Source: Methanomicrobiales archaeon HGW-Methanomicrobiales-2
Lineage (GTDB): Archaea > Halobacteriota > Methanomicrobia > Methanomicrobiales > Methanoculleaceae
Length of the DNA: 48,410 nt
NCBI GenBank assembly: GCA_002839645.1
Contig: PGYL01000013.1
Location: 1-48,410, forward strand
Direction: 5' to 3'
Shown: positions 1 to 8,638 of the stretch, in pieces
Numbering within the stretch: the first letter of the stretch is position 1
Layout of the letters: every line of letters starts with the position of its first letter
Position numbers and translations under genes: made by a program
The notes under the pieces: model-generated
The model's database searches: none
What the model was told of the DNA's origin: nothing
What the model saw: the letters and a program-made list of their open reading frames with translations, nothing else

Positions 1-1
1 C

Positions 2-738
2 CCAACAAAGCCGCACATTGGCCGACCCCGCTGTGATCCCCGCGGGCTGATCAACGGCATCCTGTACGTTCTGACCACCGGATGCTCCTGGCTCGATGTT
101 CCAGCGAACTACGGCACCAAATCGACGGTTCACCGGTACCATCTCGAACTCTGCGAGAAGGGAGTGTACCAGGCGATCTTCCTCGACCTTCTTCAATCTG
201 GCTACGAGATCAAAAAAATCGATCTCTCACACTGTGCGACGGATACCAAGGATATCCAAGCAAAAAAGGGGGATCGACCGGCTATGATGGCTATAAAAAG
301 GTAAAGGGGAACAAGCTGAGTGCTCTGGTCGATCGGAACGGTCTCCCGCTTGCCTGCACGGTTGCACCGGCAAATGTCCATGATTCCCGGCTTTACGAGC
401 CAACTCTCGAAGCATTTGAGATTCCCGAGGTGCACGTTCGTCCCAGGATCATCTCCGCAGATGCAGCCTACGATGCCCGGGAAATCCGACAATACAACCG
501 AAAACGAAGAATCAAAAGTAATATCCCGGTCAACCGAAGATCCCGGAAACAGCCGAAGCGAGGAAGGCCATTCTGGTTCGATACAGAACTCTACAAGAAG
601 CGCAGTGCGGTAGAGCGGTTCTTCAGCTGGATTGAAGCATTTAAGAAGATTGTCCCACGATACGAGCGGTATGAGCACTCATTCATGGGACTGATTCACC
701 TGGCATGCAGCGTCATGATTGCGAGAGTATTGGGATGA
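2..738 (+). CDS. IS5-family DDE transposase, 5'-partial, read across a -1 frameshift
   Basis: The first reading frame (codons starting at position 2) encodes a typical IS5 N-terminal part including HIGRPRCDPRGLINGI and TTGCSWLDVP, and continues to a TAA at 302-304. The second frame carries STGYDGYKKVKG and the rest of the catalytic domain up to TGA at 736-738. The two frames join at A_AAA_AAG (262-268), so a -1 shift gives DTKDIQAKK-GGSTGYDGY, which matches the uninterrupted IS5 pattern. The DDE residues are all present: Asp in CATDTKD (codon 242-244, first frame), Asp in ISADAAYD and Glu in SAVERFFSW (second frame). The element therefore looks intact in this part, and the shift is more likely programmed than a disabling mutation. 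A sequencing error or a true frameshift mutation remains possible. The N-terminus is cut by the window edge. Confidence 0.82.
262..268 (+). promoter_or_regulatory. -1 ribosomal frameshift slippery heptamer
   Basis: A AAA AAG lies in the X XXY YYZ phase of the upstream transposase frame (codons GCA AAA AAG) and is followed by four more G residues. A -1 shift here leads directly into the frame that encodes the rest of the transposase. Heptamers of this type are known frameshift sites in several IS families. Confidence 0.7.
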
Positions 739-998
739 CCTCATTGAGAAATGATATAATTCGATAATCTATCCTAGATTGGATAGCTGTTTTAGCGGAT
801 CAATTGTTTTTGTATTTATCCTAAAACACCTTTGCTGGAGGGGACACCCCCTCTCGTCCCTCCCCTCATGACGGCACCGGGGCAAAGGTCGTCCCCTATT
901 CTGACCTCTGTTATGATCTAGGGGTAGTAATCTTGTAAATAGATATTCTGATCAAGGCGCAACGACCATTTGCAGGCCCTTTTGGGACGACTTATCAG
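739..998. other. Intergenic segment with an 8-bp inverted repeat
   Basis: No gene is seen between the transposase and the flippase 3' end. ACCTTTGC (828-835) and GCAAAGGT (882-889) form a perfect 8-bp inverted repeat around a GC-rich loop that itself contains a GGAGGGG/CCCCCTC-type hairpin (about 838-852). It could be the right end of the insertion sequence, a terminator, or a remnant; the sequence does not decide. Confidence 0.4.
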
Positions 999-2468
999 CT
1001 ATGTCCAACCAATTATGTTTAATATTAGTGACTTGAATAATGCAATCTCTTCAGTTCTCAACCCTCTAAGTAGCAAAATTGAAATTGAGTACACGATAAT
1101 TCCGGCAAAAATAGAAATTATGACTTCAAATAGTTGCATTGGGTTTATCAAGAATATTATTCCAACCATTAATAATGATGATATGATACTCTTACCCAAA
1201 AATGCAATATCTATGGGAAATTTAATGTACCTAAACGATAGAAATAAACTAAGACAAACCATAACTCCAAACGATATGAATGCAGAAAATCCAGCTCCAA
1301 TTAACCCAAGAATTGGTATTAAAGTGACGTTCAGCAGGATACTAGAAACTGCTGCAATAATATACAAGTATAAGTTAAATTTAGTTTTTTTCACCAACTG
1401 AGTAACATTTATTGATATTTGATAGACTCCAAAAAACACCCCTCCAAAAGCAATGAAAGGTATAAGAATTGCACCTGAAATGTAGTCTGGTGTCGTAAAC
1501 CCCAATAGTAAAGGTGTTGCTAAAACTGAGATGCCAAATGCTGACGGAATTGCTATCAGTAGGAAATATTTTATTGAGTAAGCAAGGTAATTCTTGATCT
1601 GACTTAGGTTGCCCTCATCATAAATCTTAGACAATGCAGGAAATAGGATTATTTGTAACGGCGAGACTAGCATAAGTATAATGCTTGCTATTGTATATGC
1701 ACTAGAATAGATGCCTACAGCACTTATTCCAATTAATATCGCGATAATATATCTATCGCTCGAAGTCCTTAACCAATCAATCATAGGGTTTGGGGTTAAA
1801 GGAAGACCATATTTAAGAATGTCTCTCATCTCAGAGAATTCTGGGATTTTTATTCCAATGCGATGTATTGCAAGGATCACCGAGATAAAGAACATTACAG
1901 CATATATTACCAAGGTTGCAATAATGACCCCCAAAAGCCCAAATCCTAACATTAATAACGCAAAAACGAGGAAAAGATGACCAAGTGCCTGAGTTATTGT
2001 TAGCATTGCATATATCTTTACCAATTGAAAAATTCTAAAATAAAGTGAAGATATCTGATATAACGCCACAAATAATATCAAAAATGCAGCTAATCGTAAA
2101 TAGATTGCTATAAGTTGATCTTGGAAGACAAATAGAGCCAAATTATCTGAGAGAAGGAAAACAATTAGCGAAATGATCGAGCCTGAAATTATGGTGAACA
2201 GAATGCAGGAATAATAGTTATCCTTAATCTTTTCGAGATCTGTCTGCGCTGCTAAATACCTAATCATTGCTTGTGTTATTCCAAACTGGGCAAGTGGAGT
2301 TAGTAAAGAGACAGTCACCCAGATCTGTGCCCAAATCCCGTAATCGTGAACGGTTAAAGATTTTGTGATTATCGGCAGTAATAAAAATGCACTCAAAGCT
2401 GTTAGTAGTTGGGTCACGCCAATAGTAATAACATCTTTAGCAAACTGCCGATATGGTATTTTACTCAC
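999..2468 (-). CDS. Polysaccharide/oligosaccharide flippase, Wzx (MATE/MVF superfamily)
   Basis: This is a 489-residue integral membrane protein with about 12-14 hydrophobic segments along the whole length. Its opening, with the region LLPIITKSLTVHDYG, is typical of the polysaccharide biosynthesis flippase family (PF01943/PF13440 type), where an early membrane helix is followed by T-x-x-D-Y-G. Such proteins flip lipid-linked glycans across the membrane, here presumably for S-layer or other surface glycan assembly. The start is a GTG at 2468 preceded by AAAGG. The gene is strongly AT-rich compared with the later part of the window, suggesting transfer. It is the last gene of the minus-strand glycan block and borders the IS element; length and C-terminus look complete rather than truncated. 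Confidence 0.88.
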   Translation of the reverse strand: MSKIPYRQFAKDVITIGVTQLLTALSAFLLLPIITKSLTVHDYGIWAQIWVTVSLLTPLAQFGITQAMIRYLAAQTDLEKIKDNYYSCILFTIISGSIISLIVFLLSDNLALFVFQDQLIAIYLRLAAFLILFVALYQISSLYFRIFQLVKIYAMLTITQALGHLFLVFALLMLGFGLLGVIIATLVIYAVMFFISVILAIHRIGIKIPEFSEMRDILKYGLPLTPNPMIDWLRTSSDRYIIAILIGISAVGIYSSAYTIASIILMLVSPLQIILFPALSKIYDEGNLSQIKNYLAYSIKYFLLIAIPSAFGISVLATPLLLGFTTPDYISGAILIPFIAFGGVFFGVYQISINVTQLVKKTKFNLYLYIIAAVSSILLNVTLIPILGLIGAGFSAFISFGVMVCLSLFLSFRYIKFPIDIAFLGKSIISSLLMVGIIFLINPMQLFEVIISIFAGIIVYSISILLLRGLRTEEIALFKSLILNIIGWT

Positions 2469-2570
2469 CTTTCAATTTGTTTTATAACAATTCAATAGAT
2501 ACTGCCGGTCACACAAATTTACTTAGGATATCCAAAATGGCCCAGAATGGCTCGAATTTGTCAAAGCGCC

Positions 2571-4763
2571 TTAGATATATATTTTTGAACCTCCATTGCT
2601 GTATATAGCTTTTTTCCCTTCATAAAATCCCGTTGCTTGAACGAAATGTTTTGACTTCATAACACCAACCTTTTGGGTCACAACAAATTGCTTGTAATGA
2701 ATATTTTTCTGCCCGATAAATACATAGTAATCCCTATCATCTATATTTACAACCTGGATTTCGCGAACGGCTGGTTGTCCAACAATGCCTTCAAAAAGTA
2801 GACCTCTATATCTATCAGCGGCCACAGGACGACTATCTTTCATGTTGGCTAACCAGAGGGAACCATAAATTTCCTGTTCGCTAAAGACTGGGGCATCTAT
2901 GGATCTATTGAGAGTAAAGTACGACTCTTCGTGGGCGACTTCGGAAATCCACCCGGAGTTGAATAGCAGATATAACCCAAAGAATATCGCGATTACGTGT
3001 AGAGCATGACCATAGGAATCAGAGAGCCCCCTTAATTTAGACATGAGGGCTATCCCTCCAATAACAGCAAAAGGTGCCAGGAAGATTAGACTAATTTGAT
3101 AAAGGCGTGACGCATTGAGCGCGCTAGCAAAATATGGGAGAGCCACTCCTCCAACACAGATGCATAATGCGCCACATGACAGAAGAAGGTAGCGGATCTC
3201 AAATTTGTCCTTCCCCCAGCCAAATATGGCTGCAGAGGCAAGGCCAACAATGACAAACAAGATCGTCAATAGGTGCATATATTTGGTGACTTCACGCGTG
3301 AGTGTAGTTGTTTCATGTACAATTATTGCTACTCCCTCTGCTGCACTCGGACTGAACAGATCAGATAAGATATGCCCTAAGACAGATTGGCCAATGGACA
3401 CCACACTGTTATAGGTCGACAAATTCGCGATAACGAGATCCCAGATAAATAGAAAGAAGGCATACCAGATTACAAGGGGGACAGGTATAATAGATGGTTT
3501 GAAACTCACTCTTCTTACAGTCAACCTTGGAACAAGACCTGATTTCTTCTGTAGCCAATGGGAAAAACAGATTATGCGATCACGAATGCAAACGTGATGT
3601 TCAATAAACGCAATACCTAGTGCTAAGAGCAACAGAAGCAAAAAGAGATATGAAATGCCGTAATGAGAGACTACTAGAGATCCGCTGAAGAGTATGTATA
3701 GGGCTGACTTCTGTCGTCTCGATAAATCCTGATCAATTATTAAGAGAATGATTACGACTAGAAATAGTTCAGCAACCTCCTGCCTAGCCAAGGTGAGCAT
3801 CTCAGTAAAAAATACTATGATCGAAATAAAGAAAAAGCAGGCTAGAAATGCAATTTTTTCGTTGGTCTGTTTCTGAAAAACTTTATAGAGTCCGAGAGGT
3901 ACCAGTGCGAATAAGAACGGGTAAATAATCTTGAACACCCATTCCAGCCTCAGATTAAGAAGAATTGCATAGATTGGGGCAAGCGTAACAAGACTAAGCA
4001 TGGAGTTACAACTGCTGTAGTCAGTGAAATCCCAGAAAGAATTCTGAATCACAGTGTTGGTCAGATAGTATTCATACTGAATGTCATAGCCCCAGATATA
4101 TGTAGATATCAACGCTGTATGGTAGAGGAGCGTGATTGAAAGAGAAAAGACAATATAGGGGTAATACTTCTCAGGGATGCATCGAGTGTATATGATTATT
4201 ACTGGTATGATAGCGATGACTGGGAGGAGGATCATCTGGAGGACATTTGTATCATAAAAATTCATAAGATACGTTCCGGCGACCGCACCAAAGGGAATAA
4301 GGGAGAGTGCCAGCATCGGTGGTGAGAGGAGTCTAAGAGGGTTTACAGGGGCAGTGGTCGTAAAATCCTGATCCCTGATCCAAGCAAGAAGACACAGGAT
4401 CCCCACGAGAGCACTAATGGTAGTTACCAATGGCCAGAACGAAATCGGGCGAGAGATGCCAAGGAGTGGATAAACCATGTTTACGAAAAAGCCGGTGAAC
4501 ATCAGAGTGGAAATAGAGAGTCCTGTTGCGTAGACCGTTGTCTTCACAGCGCCGAGATGATGGACTTTAAGAACTCGCAGGATGAGTATGCCGGGCAAGT
4601 ATGAGAGGAAGAGGAAGCCGACGATCTGTCGAATGAGGGATATGGGGAAGATAAGGATGTCGAAGGCTATCGACCCCCAGAAGGCGAGCATCAGTGATAG
4701 TATCAATATGAGGAAGCGCCTGAGGTTCCAATCGTTCAATTGGAAGATATCATTTAGTGGCAT
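2571..4763 (-). CDS. DUF2206 multi-pass membrane protein
   Basis: This 730-residue protein has many hydrophobic segments over residues 15-610 and a soluble C-terminal part of about 110 residues. I recognise the architecture as the archaeal DUF2206 family of predicted membrane proteins, which recur in methanogen glycan and glycosyltransferase clusters; a biochemical role is not established, and a GT-C-like glycosyltransferase or glycan polymerase is a reasonable inference. The ATG at 4763 has a GGGG motif six bases upstream. Residues 1-70 are about half identical, without gaps, to the first 70 residues of the next gene upstream (4942-6276), showing partial gene duplication. The gene is less GC-rich than the regions beyond 8 kb. 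It lies between the chimeric glycosyltransferase and the flippase on the same strand. Confidence 0.78.
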   Translation of the reverse strand: MPLNDIFQLNDWNLRRFLILILSLMLAFWGSIAFDILIFPISLIRQIVGFLFLSYLPGILILRVLKVHHLGAVKTTVYATGLSISTLMFTGFFVNMVYPLLGISRPISFWPLVTTISALVGILCLLAWIRDQDFTTTAPVNPLRLLSPPMLALSLIPFGAVAGTYLMNFYDTNVLQMILLPVIAIIPVIIIYTRCIPEKYYPYIVFSLSITLLYHTALISTYIWGYDIQYEYYLTNTVIQNSFWDFTDYSSCNSMLSLVTLAPIYAILLNLRLEWVFKIIYPFLFALVPLGLYKVFQKQTNEKIAFLACFFFISIIVFFTEMLTLARQEVAELFLVVIILLIIDQDLSRRQKSALYILFSGSLVVSHYGISYLFLLLLLLALGIAFIEHHVCIRDRIICFSHWLQKKSGLVPRLTVRRVSFKPSIIPVPLVIWYAFFLFIWDLVIANLSTYNSVVSIGQSVLGHILSDLFSPSAAEGVAIIVHETTTLTREVTKYMHLLTILFVIVGLASAAIFGWGKDKFEIRYLLLSCGALCICVGGVALPYFASALNASRLYQISLIFLAPFAVIGGIALMSKLRGLSDSYGHALHVIAIFFGLYLLFNSGWISEVAHEESYFTLNRSIDAPVFSEQEIYGSLWLANMKDSRPVAADRYRGLLFEGIVGQPAVREIQVVNIDDRDYYVFIGQKNIHYKQFVVTQKVGVMKSKHFVQATGFYEGKKAIYSNGGSKIYI
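4554..4763 (-). repeat. Duplicated 5' gene segment, copy 1 (head of DUF2206 gene)
   Basis: Codons 1-70 of the DUF2206 gene align without gaps to codons 1-70 of the chimeric glycosyltransferase (6067-6276). I count about 34 identical residues, including MP..D.FQ.NDW, LAF.GS, RQ..GFLFL and the closing HH. The similarity seems to extend weakly into the upstream non-coding sequence (GGCCGGACTTTCTGA versus GGTTCTGGGCTGTCTGA). Confidence 0.75.
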
Positions 4764-4941
4764 TATTTTCCCCTAAAATCTCTTAAACCGGTAGTTTACA
4801 GACGGGGCCGGACTTTCTGAACAGATGAGTATTCTGTTGGTATGCCCCTGTTCGTCCAAGATCAACACCTGATCGTTTCTTAGCAAATACCAAGTAGTCT
4901 ACCTTGATCGCGCAGAAGACCCGATTTTGTCTAATCCCATA

Positions 4942-6276
4942 TTAAATCTCCTCTAATATTTCTTTCCACCGAGTGATCACACGCTCAAACGTAAAATTAT
5001 CTTGGACAAACTGCCTTCCATGTTCCGCGACCTGCTCCAGTTCTGGAGAGTTCAGCGCCCGGATAACGTTCGCTGCGATGCATTCGGGGGAGTTATTCTC
5101 CATAATAAACCCGGTTCTACCATCTGTGATGATATCCGGGATTGCCCCGACCGAGGTCGCGAGTACCGGGGTCCCGCAGGCCATGGCCTCGAGCATGATG
5201 TTCGGAAGGCCTTCAGTGTAGGAAGGGAGGACAAGGAGGCACAACTGATTCAGGTACTTAGGGAGGTCGTCGTGGGAGATCCAACCCGGAAGGTGAACGC
5301 GTGTGGCAAGCCCTTCTTTCTGCAGAGAGGCTTGGACCGCCTCCTTTAATTGCCCATCCCCGCCGATGAGTATGCGGAGTTCCTCCCGATCATTGAGGAT
5401 GGACGGGAGCGCTTGGGTAAAGTTTTCAATGCCTTTCTCCCCGCTTAGCCGGCCGATGTAGCCAATGAGAGGAGGCCGATTGGGCAGAGGGGTAGTGACG
5501 GTGAAGTTGGTGAAGTCTAGGAAGTGTCGGTGAGCGATTAAAATTTTGTGCCGGTATTTTTCCATGTGCCACTCTTGGATGAGAGCAGAGGAATAAAGAA
5601 TTATCTTATCCGAAAGGAAGCAGTTAATCCTTGAAGATACTGCTGTAAATTTGAGAAGATTATCATTCGAGTATTTAGCATTTCGTTGCAGAGATCCTGC
5701 TTTGACAAAGAAAATTTTTTTCCTATTTAATTTTGCGATTAGCATAGGTAGAATGTACTGATCACCTCCAAAGGAAAAAAACCAAAAGTTTACCGATTTA
5801 TTTAACCTCATAATTGAGTGTGCGATACGCACTTCTCTTAATACGTAACCAATGATTATGCGCAGAGATGTTCTTTCAAGAGTATAAGGCACTGCATATA
5901 TGCTAATTCGGTCCATTTCTCTAATGGGGCGTGTATCTCCACCTCCAGTTACAATGTATGTATAATTGGAAAGGGAACTTACAATATTAACAAAATGCAA
6001 TGTCGGCACCATGTTAGACCCTACAAGAGGGAACGTAAATATGCCAAAGTTTGGCTTCTGATCGTTCACATGATGGATTTGAAGTGCATTTAAAAGAAGG
6101 ATGTCGAGCACGAAAGTGAGGAAGAGGAAACCAATCACCTGCCGGAAAAGGGTGACGGGGACGTTGAGGGTGTCAAGGATTACTGAGCCCAAAAAGGCGA
6201 GGAAGAGTGTTAATACTACCGCGAGAGAGCATCTGAACTCCCAATCATTTCCTTGGAAGACGTCACTTATTGGCAT
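4942..6276 (-). CDS. Chimeric protein: DUF2206-like two-helix head fused to a GT4 glycosyltransferase
   Basis: The 444-residue product has two parts. Residues 1-70 repeat the head of the neighbouring DUF2206 protein and contain two membrane helices (about 14-34 and 43-65). From about residue 75 (FGIFTFPLVGSN) it is a group-1 (GT4) glycosyltransferase with the C-terminal domain signatures IGYIGRLSGEKG, LLVLPSYTEGLPNIMLEAMA and CGTPVLATSVGAIPDII, the usual donor-nucleotide region with the E-x7-E pattern. Composition changes inside the gene: the head and the last 200 codons are moderately GC-rich, while the middle (about 5570-6060) is very AT-rich, so it looks like a three-part mosaic. The start ATG at 6276 has GGAGGG four bases upstream. 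Expected role: adding a sugar to a surface glycan, possibly tethered to the membrane by the acquired helices. Confidence 0.83.
   Translation of the reverse strand: MPISDVFQGNDWEFRCSLAVVLTLFLAFLGSVILDTLNVPVTLFRQVIGFLFLTFVLDILLLNALQIHHVNDQKPNFGIFTFPLVGSNMVPTLHFVNIVSSLSNYTYIVTGGGDTRPIREMDRISIYAVPYTLERTSLRIIIGYVLREVRIAHSIMRLNKSVNFWFFSFGGDQYILPMLIAKLNRKKIFFVKAGSLQRNAKYSNDNLLKFTAVSSRINCFLSDKIILYSSALIQEWHMEKYRHKILIAHRHFLDFTNFTVTTPLPNRPPLIGYIGRLSGEKGIENFTQALPSILNDREELRILIGGDGQLKEAVQASLQKEGLATRVHLPGWISHDDLPKYLNQLCLLVLPSYTEGLPNIMLEAMACGTPVLATSVGAIPDIITDGRTGFIMENNSPECIAANVIRALNSPELEQVAEHGRQFVQDNFTFERVITRWKEILEEI
6067..6276 (-). repeat. Duplicated 5' gene segment, copy 2 (head of chimeric glycosyltransferase)
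   Basis: This is the partner of the segment at 4554-4763: 70 codons, about half of the residues identical, with no gaps. The similarity ends where the glycosyltransferase domain begins (NDQKPNFGIF), marking the fusion point near 6067. Confidence 0.75.
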
Positions 6277-6365
6277 TGTCCCTCCTTATAGTCTATTTGG
6301 GTTATTACCTGCCATAATCGGTTCTGGGCTGTCTGAGGCGATGAACTGTCTGTCGCATATGTTCA

Positions 6366-7481
6366 CTACTGTTTATGATCAAGTCTGCCATAAACTTCCA
6401 ATAACCGCTTCTCCATGATTTCCCAGTTGTACTTTGTCTCATAAGCCTTCCGGCCATTCTCACCAAGGCGCCCGCACAGGGTCGGATCGTTTTTTAGCAT
6501 AAGGATTGCACGTTTGACCGCGTTGATATCCCCATATGACACAACAAGGCCACAGTTTTCTTCCCTCACAATATCGGCCATCGCTGTCCCATCACTTACC
6601 AAGATTGGCTTTCCACACATCATCGCTTCGAATAATTTATTTGGGCTGGCATAGCGGTTATTAGGGACATCAGGATCGTAGAGAGCAAACAACATGTCCG
6701 ATTGTAACGTTTTCTGGATGACCCTATCATAAGGGATAGTTCCGATATACATGACATTGGGTTCCTGCTCACTCAGAGCTTCTATGTGCTCTGCATGGCA
6801 TCCAAATCCGGCAAATTCGATCTGGATCCCCTCAACGCCTTTTGCTGCTAGGATAGCTGTTTCAAAATCTCTCCCCTCTCCGAGTACTCCGGCATAGAAG
6901 ATCTTAAATGGATTCCACCGTTTTTTCTGCACATCCATCGTGAACGAGGCCGGGAAATCCTCTGGAGAGTTGTAGATGATATAGACGCTGGGATCCATCT
7001 CTCTCCCAATCTGCCTCAACCGGCTGGGATCCACCACAATAACTGTGTCTGCAAATCTCATTAAAAAACTATCCAAAGTGGCTACACAGTTCCTGACAGA
7101 TGAGGGCAATGTCACCAAATCTGCATAAAAATCGAAGATATCATATACTATTTTTTTCCTTTTCATTTTTGCGGCAAGAATGGCAGGGACATATGTATCG
7201 AGATCCGCAGCATGGACGACATCCCAATCCTCCTTTAGCAACCAGAGAAACGCAAGAGTCCACCAAATGGGTAGATAGAGGACAACTTTTTTTTCAACAG
7301 GTGCCCTGAATTTCAGACGTCTGATGGTATAATGACACCGCTTCTCCTGGACCGGCGCATCGCCAAATCTCTGCCATCCTAGTAAAGTTACATCATGACC
7401 TTTGTCCGCTAATGTTTTCGCTTCTTTCTCAAGCCTGACATCAGGATCAATTGGATTAGAACGGAGCATGAAGATTTTCAC
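6366..7481 (-). CDS. GT4 family glycosyltransferase
   Basis: A 371-residue glycosyltransferase of the GT-B fold, group 1. The N-terminus (KIFMLRSNPIDPDVRLEKEA) and the C-terminal domain FYAGVLGEGRDFETAI, ALYDPDVPNNRYASPNKLFEAM and CGKPILVSDGTAMADIV are characteristic; the second Glu of the donor-binding pair is in KLFEAM. It should transfer a sugar from a nucleotide donor to a lipid-linked acceptor in the cytoplasm. I chose GTG at 7481 because AGAGGT lies nine bases upstream and the resulting MKIFMLRSNPIDPD is the usual family start; GTG at 7490 is the alternative. The gene belongs to the minus-strand glycan block. Confidence 0.85.
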   Translation of the reverse strand: MKIFMLRSNPIDPDVRLEKEAKTLADKGHDVTLLGWQRFGDAPVQEKRCHYTIRRLKFRAPVEKKVVLYLPIWWTLAFLWLLKEDWDVVHAADLDTYVPAILAAKMKRKKIVYDIFDFYADLVTLPSSVRNCVATLDSFLMRFADTVIVVDPSRLRQIGREMDPSVYIIYNSPEDFPASFTMDVQKKRWNPFKIFYAGVLGEGRDFETAILAAKGVEGIQIEFAGFGCHAEHIEALSEQEPNVMYIGTIPYDRVIQKTLQSDMLFALYDPDVPNNRYASPNKLFEAMMCGKPILVSDGTAMADIVREENCGLVVSYGDINAVKRAILMLKNDPTLCGRLGENGRKAYETKYNWEIMEKRLLEVYGRLDHKQ

Positions 7482-7623
7482 GCGTCTCACACCTCTGGTT
7501 CTTGAACGGACGACGTGCCACAGAGGTTGGCCACATAGATACTTCCGTCAATCTGTTTCCATTCCTTCCACCACGCACTCCTCCCACTATGAGAGTAATA
7601 TGGAGGGTTCAAGAGGCAGATCC

Positions 7624-8586
7624 TCAAGACGTACCTCCCTTTGAGATGGCTTCGATTATACCCTTCCAGAACCCAAACGTATAGGACGCATGCTCAAGGA
7701 TGAACACAATGGGTATCGAGATGAGATACTCGGGCTTTCGTGTTCTGGTGATGAGGAGCAGAGTGTATCCACCGATAATCCCCACGTAGGTAAGGAGCAG
7801 GGCAAAGAACGCTGGGGGTGCAATGAACGCAGTCAGAAGAATGCCGATGGCCGCAATCGGAGGGATCACCTGCATATCCCATAACCGGTTAGCACCCCGA
7901 CCGTAACCAAAGAAGTGCATCCTTCTTACGAAATCCCTGAGCCCCCTTTCTTGGTGGTGGTGGACAATAGCTTCTGGTGTGTATATGAGCGTGCCAAGCC
8001 GCTGAAGCCGTGTGTTTATCTCGGTATCCTCGTTGATAGAGAGACGGACATCAAACCCTCCGACAGTCACGAGATCCTCCTTCTGGTAGATGCTGTTGCA
8101 GCCGCTGATGCTCTTAACGATCCTCTTCTTCTTGAGCACCCTGTCCTGGACTGAGTTGGCACTCCCAAGGAAAGTGTCGAGGGCGAGGGCAATGGACTCC
8201 TCCCAGAGTCCTTTGCCGATGTTCTTGATCCCCCCTCCTACACCCACAACACCACTATCAAACTCACAGACTAGGTTTTCCAGCCAGTCCTTCCGGGGGA
8301 TGCAATCTGCATCGGTAAAGGCAACATAGTCCCCCTGGGCATGCTCGATACCGACCTGACGTGCACCGCCGACAGTCCCATAGTCCTCGTACATCACGGT
8401 GACTGGGAATCTTCCAGCGATCTCTACGGTGGAATCAGTGGAGTGCCCGTCTACAACAATGACCTCGCAGGGCTGCAGAGTCTGGTCGAGAAGTGCCTGA
8501 AGGCATCGTGCAATCTTTGGCGCCTCGTTACGAACTGGAACAACCACAGATACTTTTGGGGTTGAATGTTTGGTTGCGTTCATCAT
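7624..8586 (-). CDS. GT2 family glycosyltransferase with C-terminal membrane helices
   Basis: A GT-A fold, family 2 enzyme. It begins with VSVVVPVRNEAPKIARCLQA, followed by VIVVDGHSTDST, the D-x-D region FTDADCIPRKDW and an INEDTEINTRL segment carrying the catalytic ED. The last 100 residues contain two or three hydrophobic helices (IAAIGILLTAFIAPPAFFAL and after), so the enzyme is membrane-bound. The frame is open up to a TTG at 8658 that overlaps the upstream gene, but tandem ATG codons at 8586/8583 directly precede the GT2 fold and give a 320-residue protein, so I place the start there. It lies about 50 bp behind the DPM1-like gene and is probably co-transcribed with it. Confidence 0.85.
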   Translation of the reverse strand: MMNATKHSTPKVSVVVPVRNEAPKIARCLQALLDQTLQPCEVIVVDGHSTDSTVEIAGRFPVTVMYEDYGTVGGARQVGIEHAQGDYVAFTDADCIPRKDWLENLVCEFDSGVVGVGGGIKNIGKGLWEESIALALDTFLGSANSVQDRVLKKKRIVKSISGCNSIYQKEDLVTVGGFDVRLSINEDTEINTRLQRLGTLIYTPEAIVHHHQERGLRDFVRRMHFFGYGRGANRLWDMQVIPPIAAIGILLTAFIAPPAFFALLLTYVGIIGGYTLLLITRTRKPEYLISIPIVFILEHASYTFGFWKGIIEAISKGGTS

Positions 8587-8638
8587 GCCCCTGCGTGGAT
8601 TCTGGCAATTATCAGTCGTTGTCCGAGGACGATCGCAA

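Larger units (their letters stand above)
1..738 (+). mobile_element. IS5-family insertion sequence, left end missing
   Basis: The window opens inside an insertion sequence. Only the transposase region is visible; the left terminal repeat lies outside the window and I could not place a convincing right terminal repeat after the stop codon, so the right boundary is given as the end of the transposase. The element lies beside the AT-rich end of the glycan gene block, a usual setting for IS-associated gene acquisition. Confidence 0.8.

Noticed and set aside
2-738. Simple pseudogene status for the IS transposase
   Set aside because: The frame change lies exactly in a -1 slippery heptamer and all catalytic residues remain, so a programmed frameshift is the better explanation.
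999-2468. Flippase truncated by the IS element
   Set aside because: At 489 residues with a full set of hydrophobic segments it has the normal family length, and about 260 bases separate it from the transposase.
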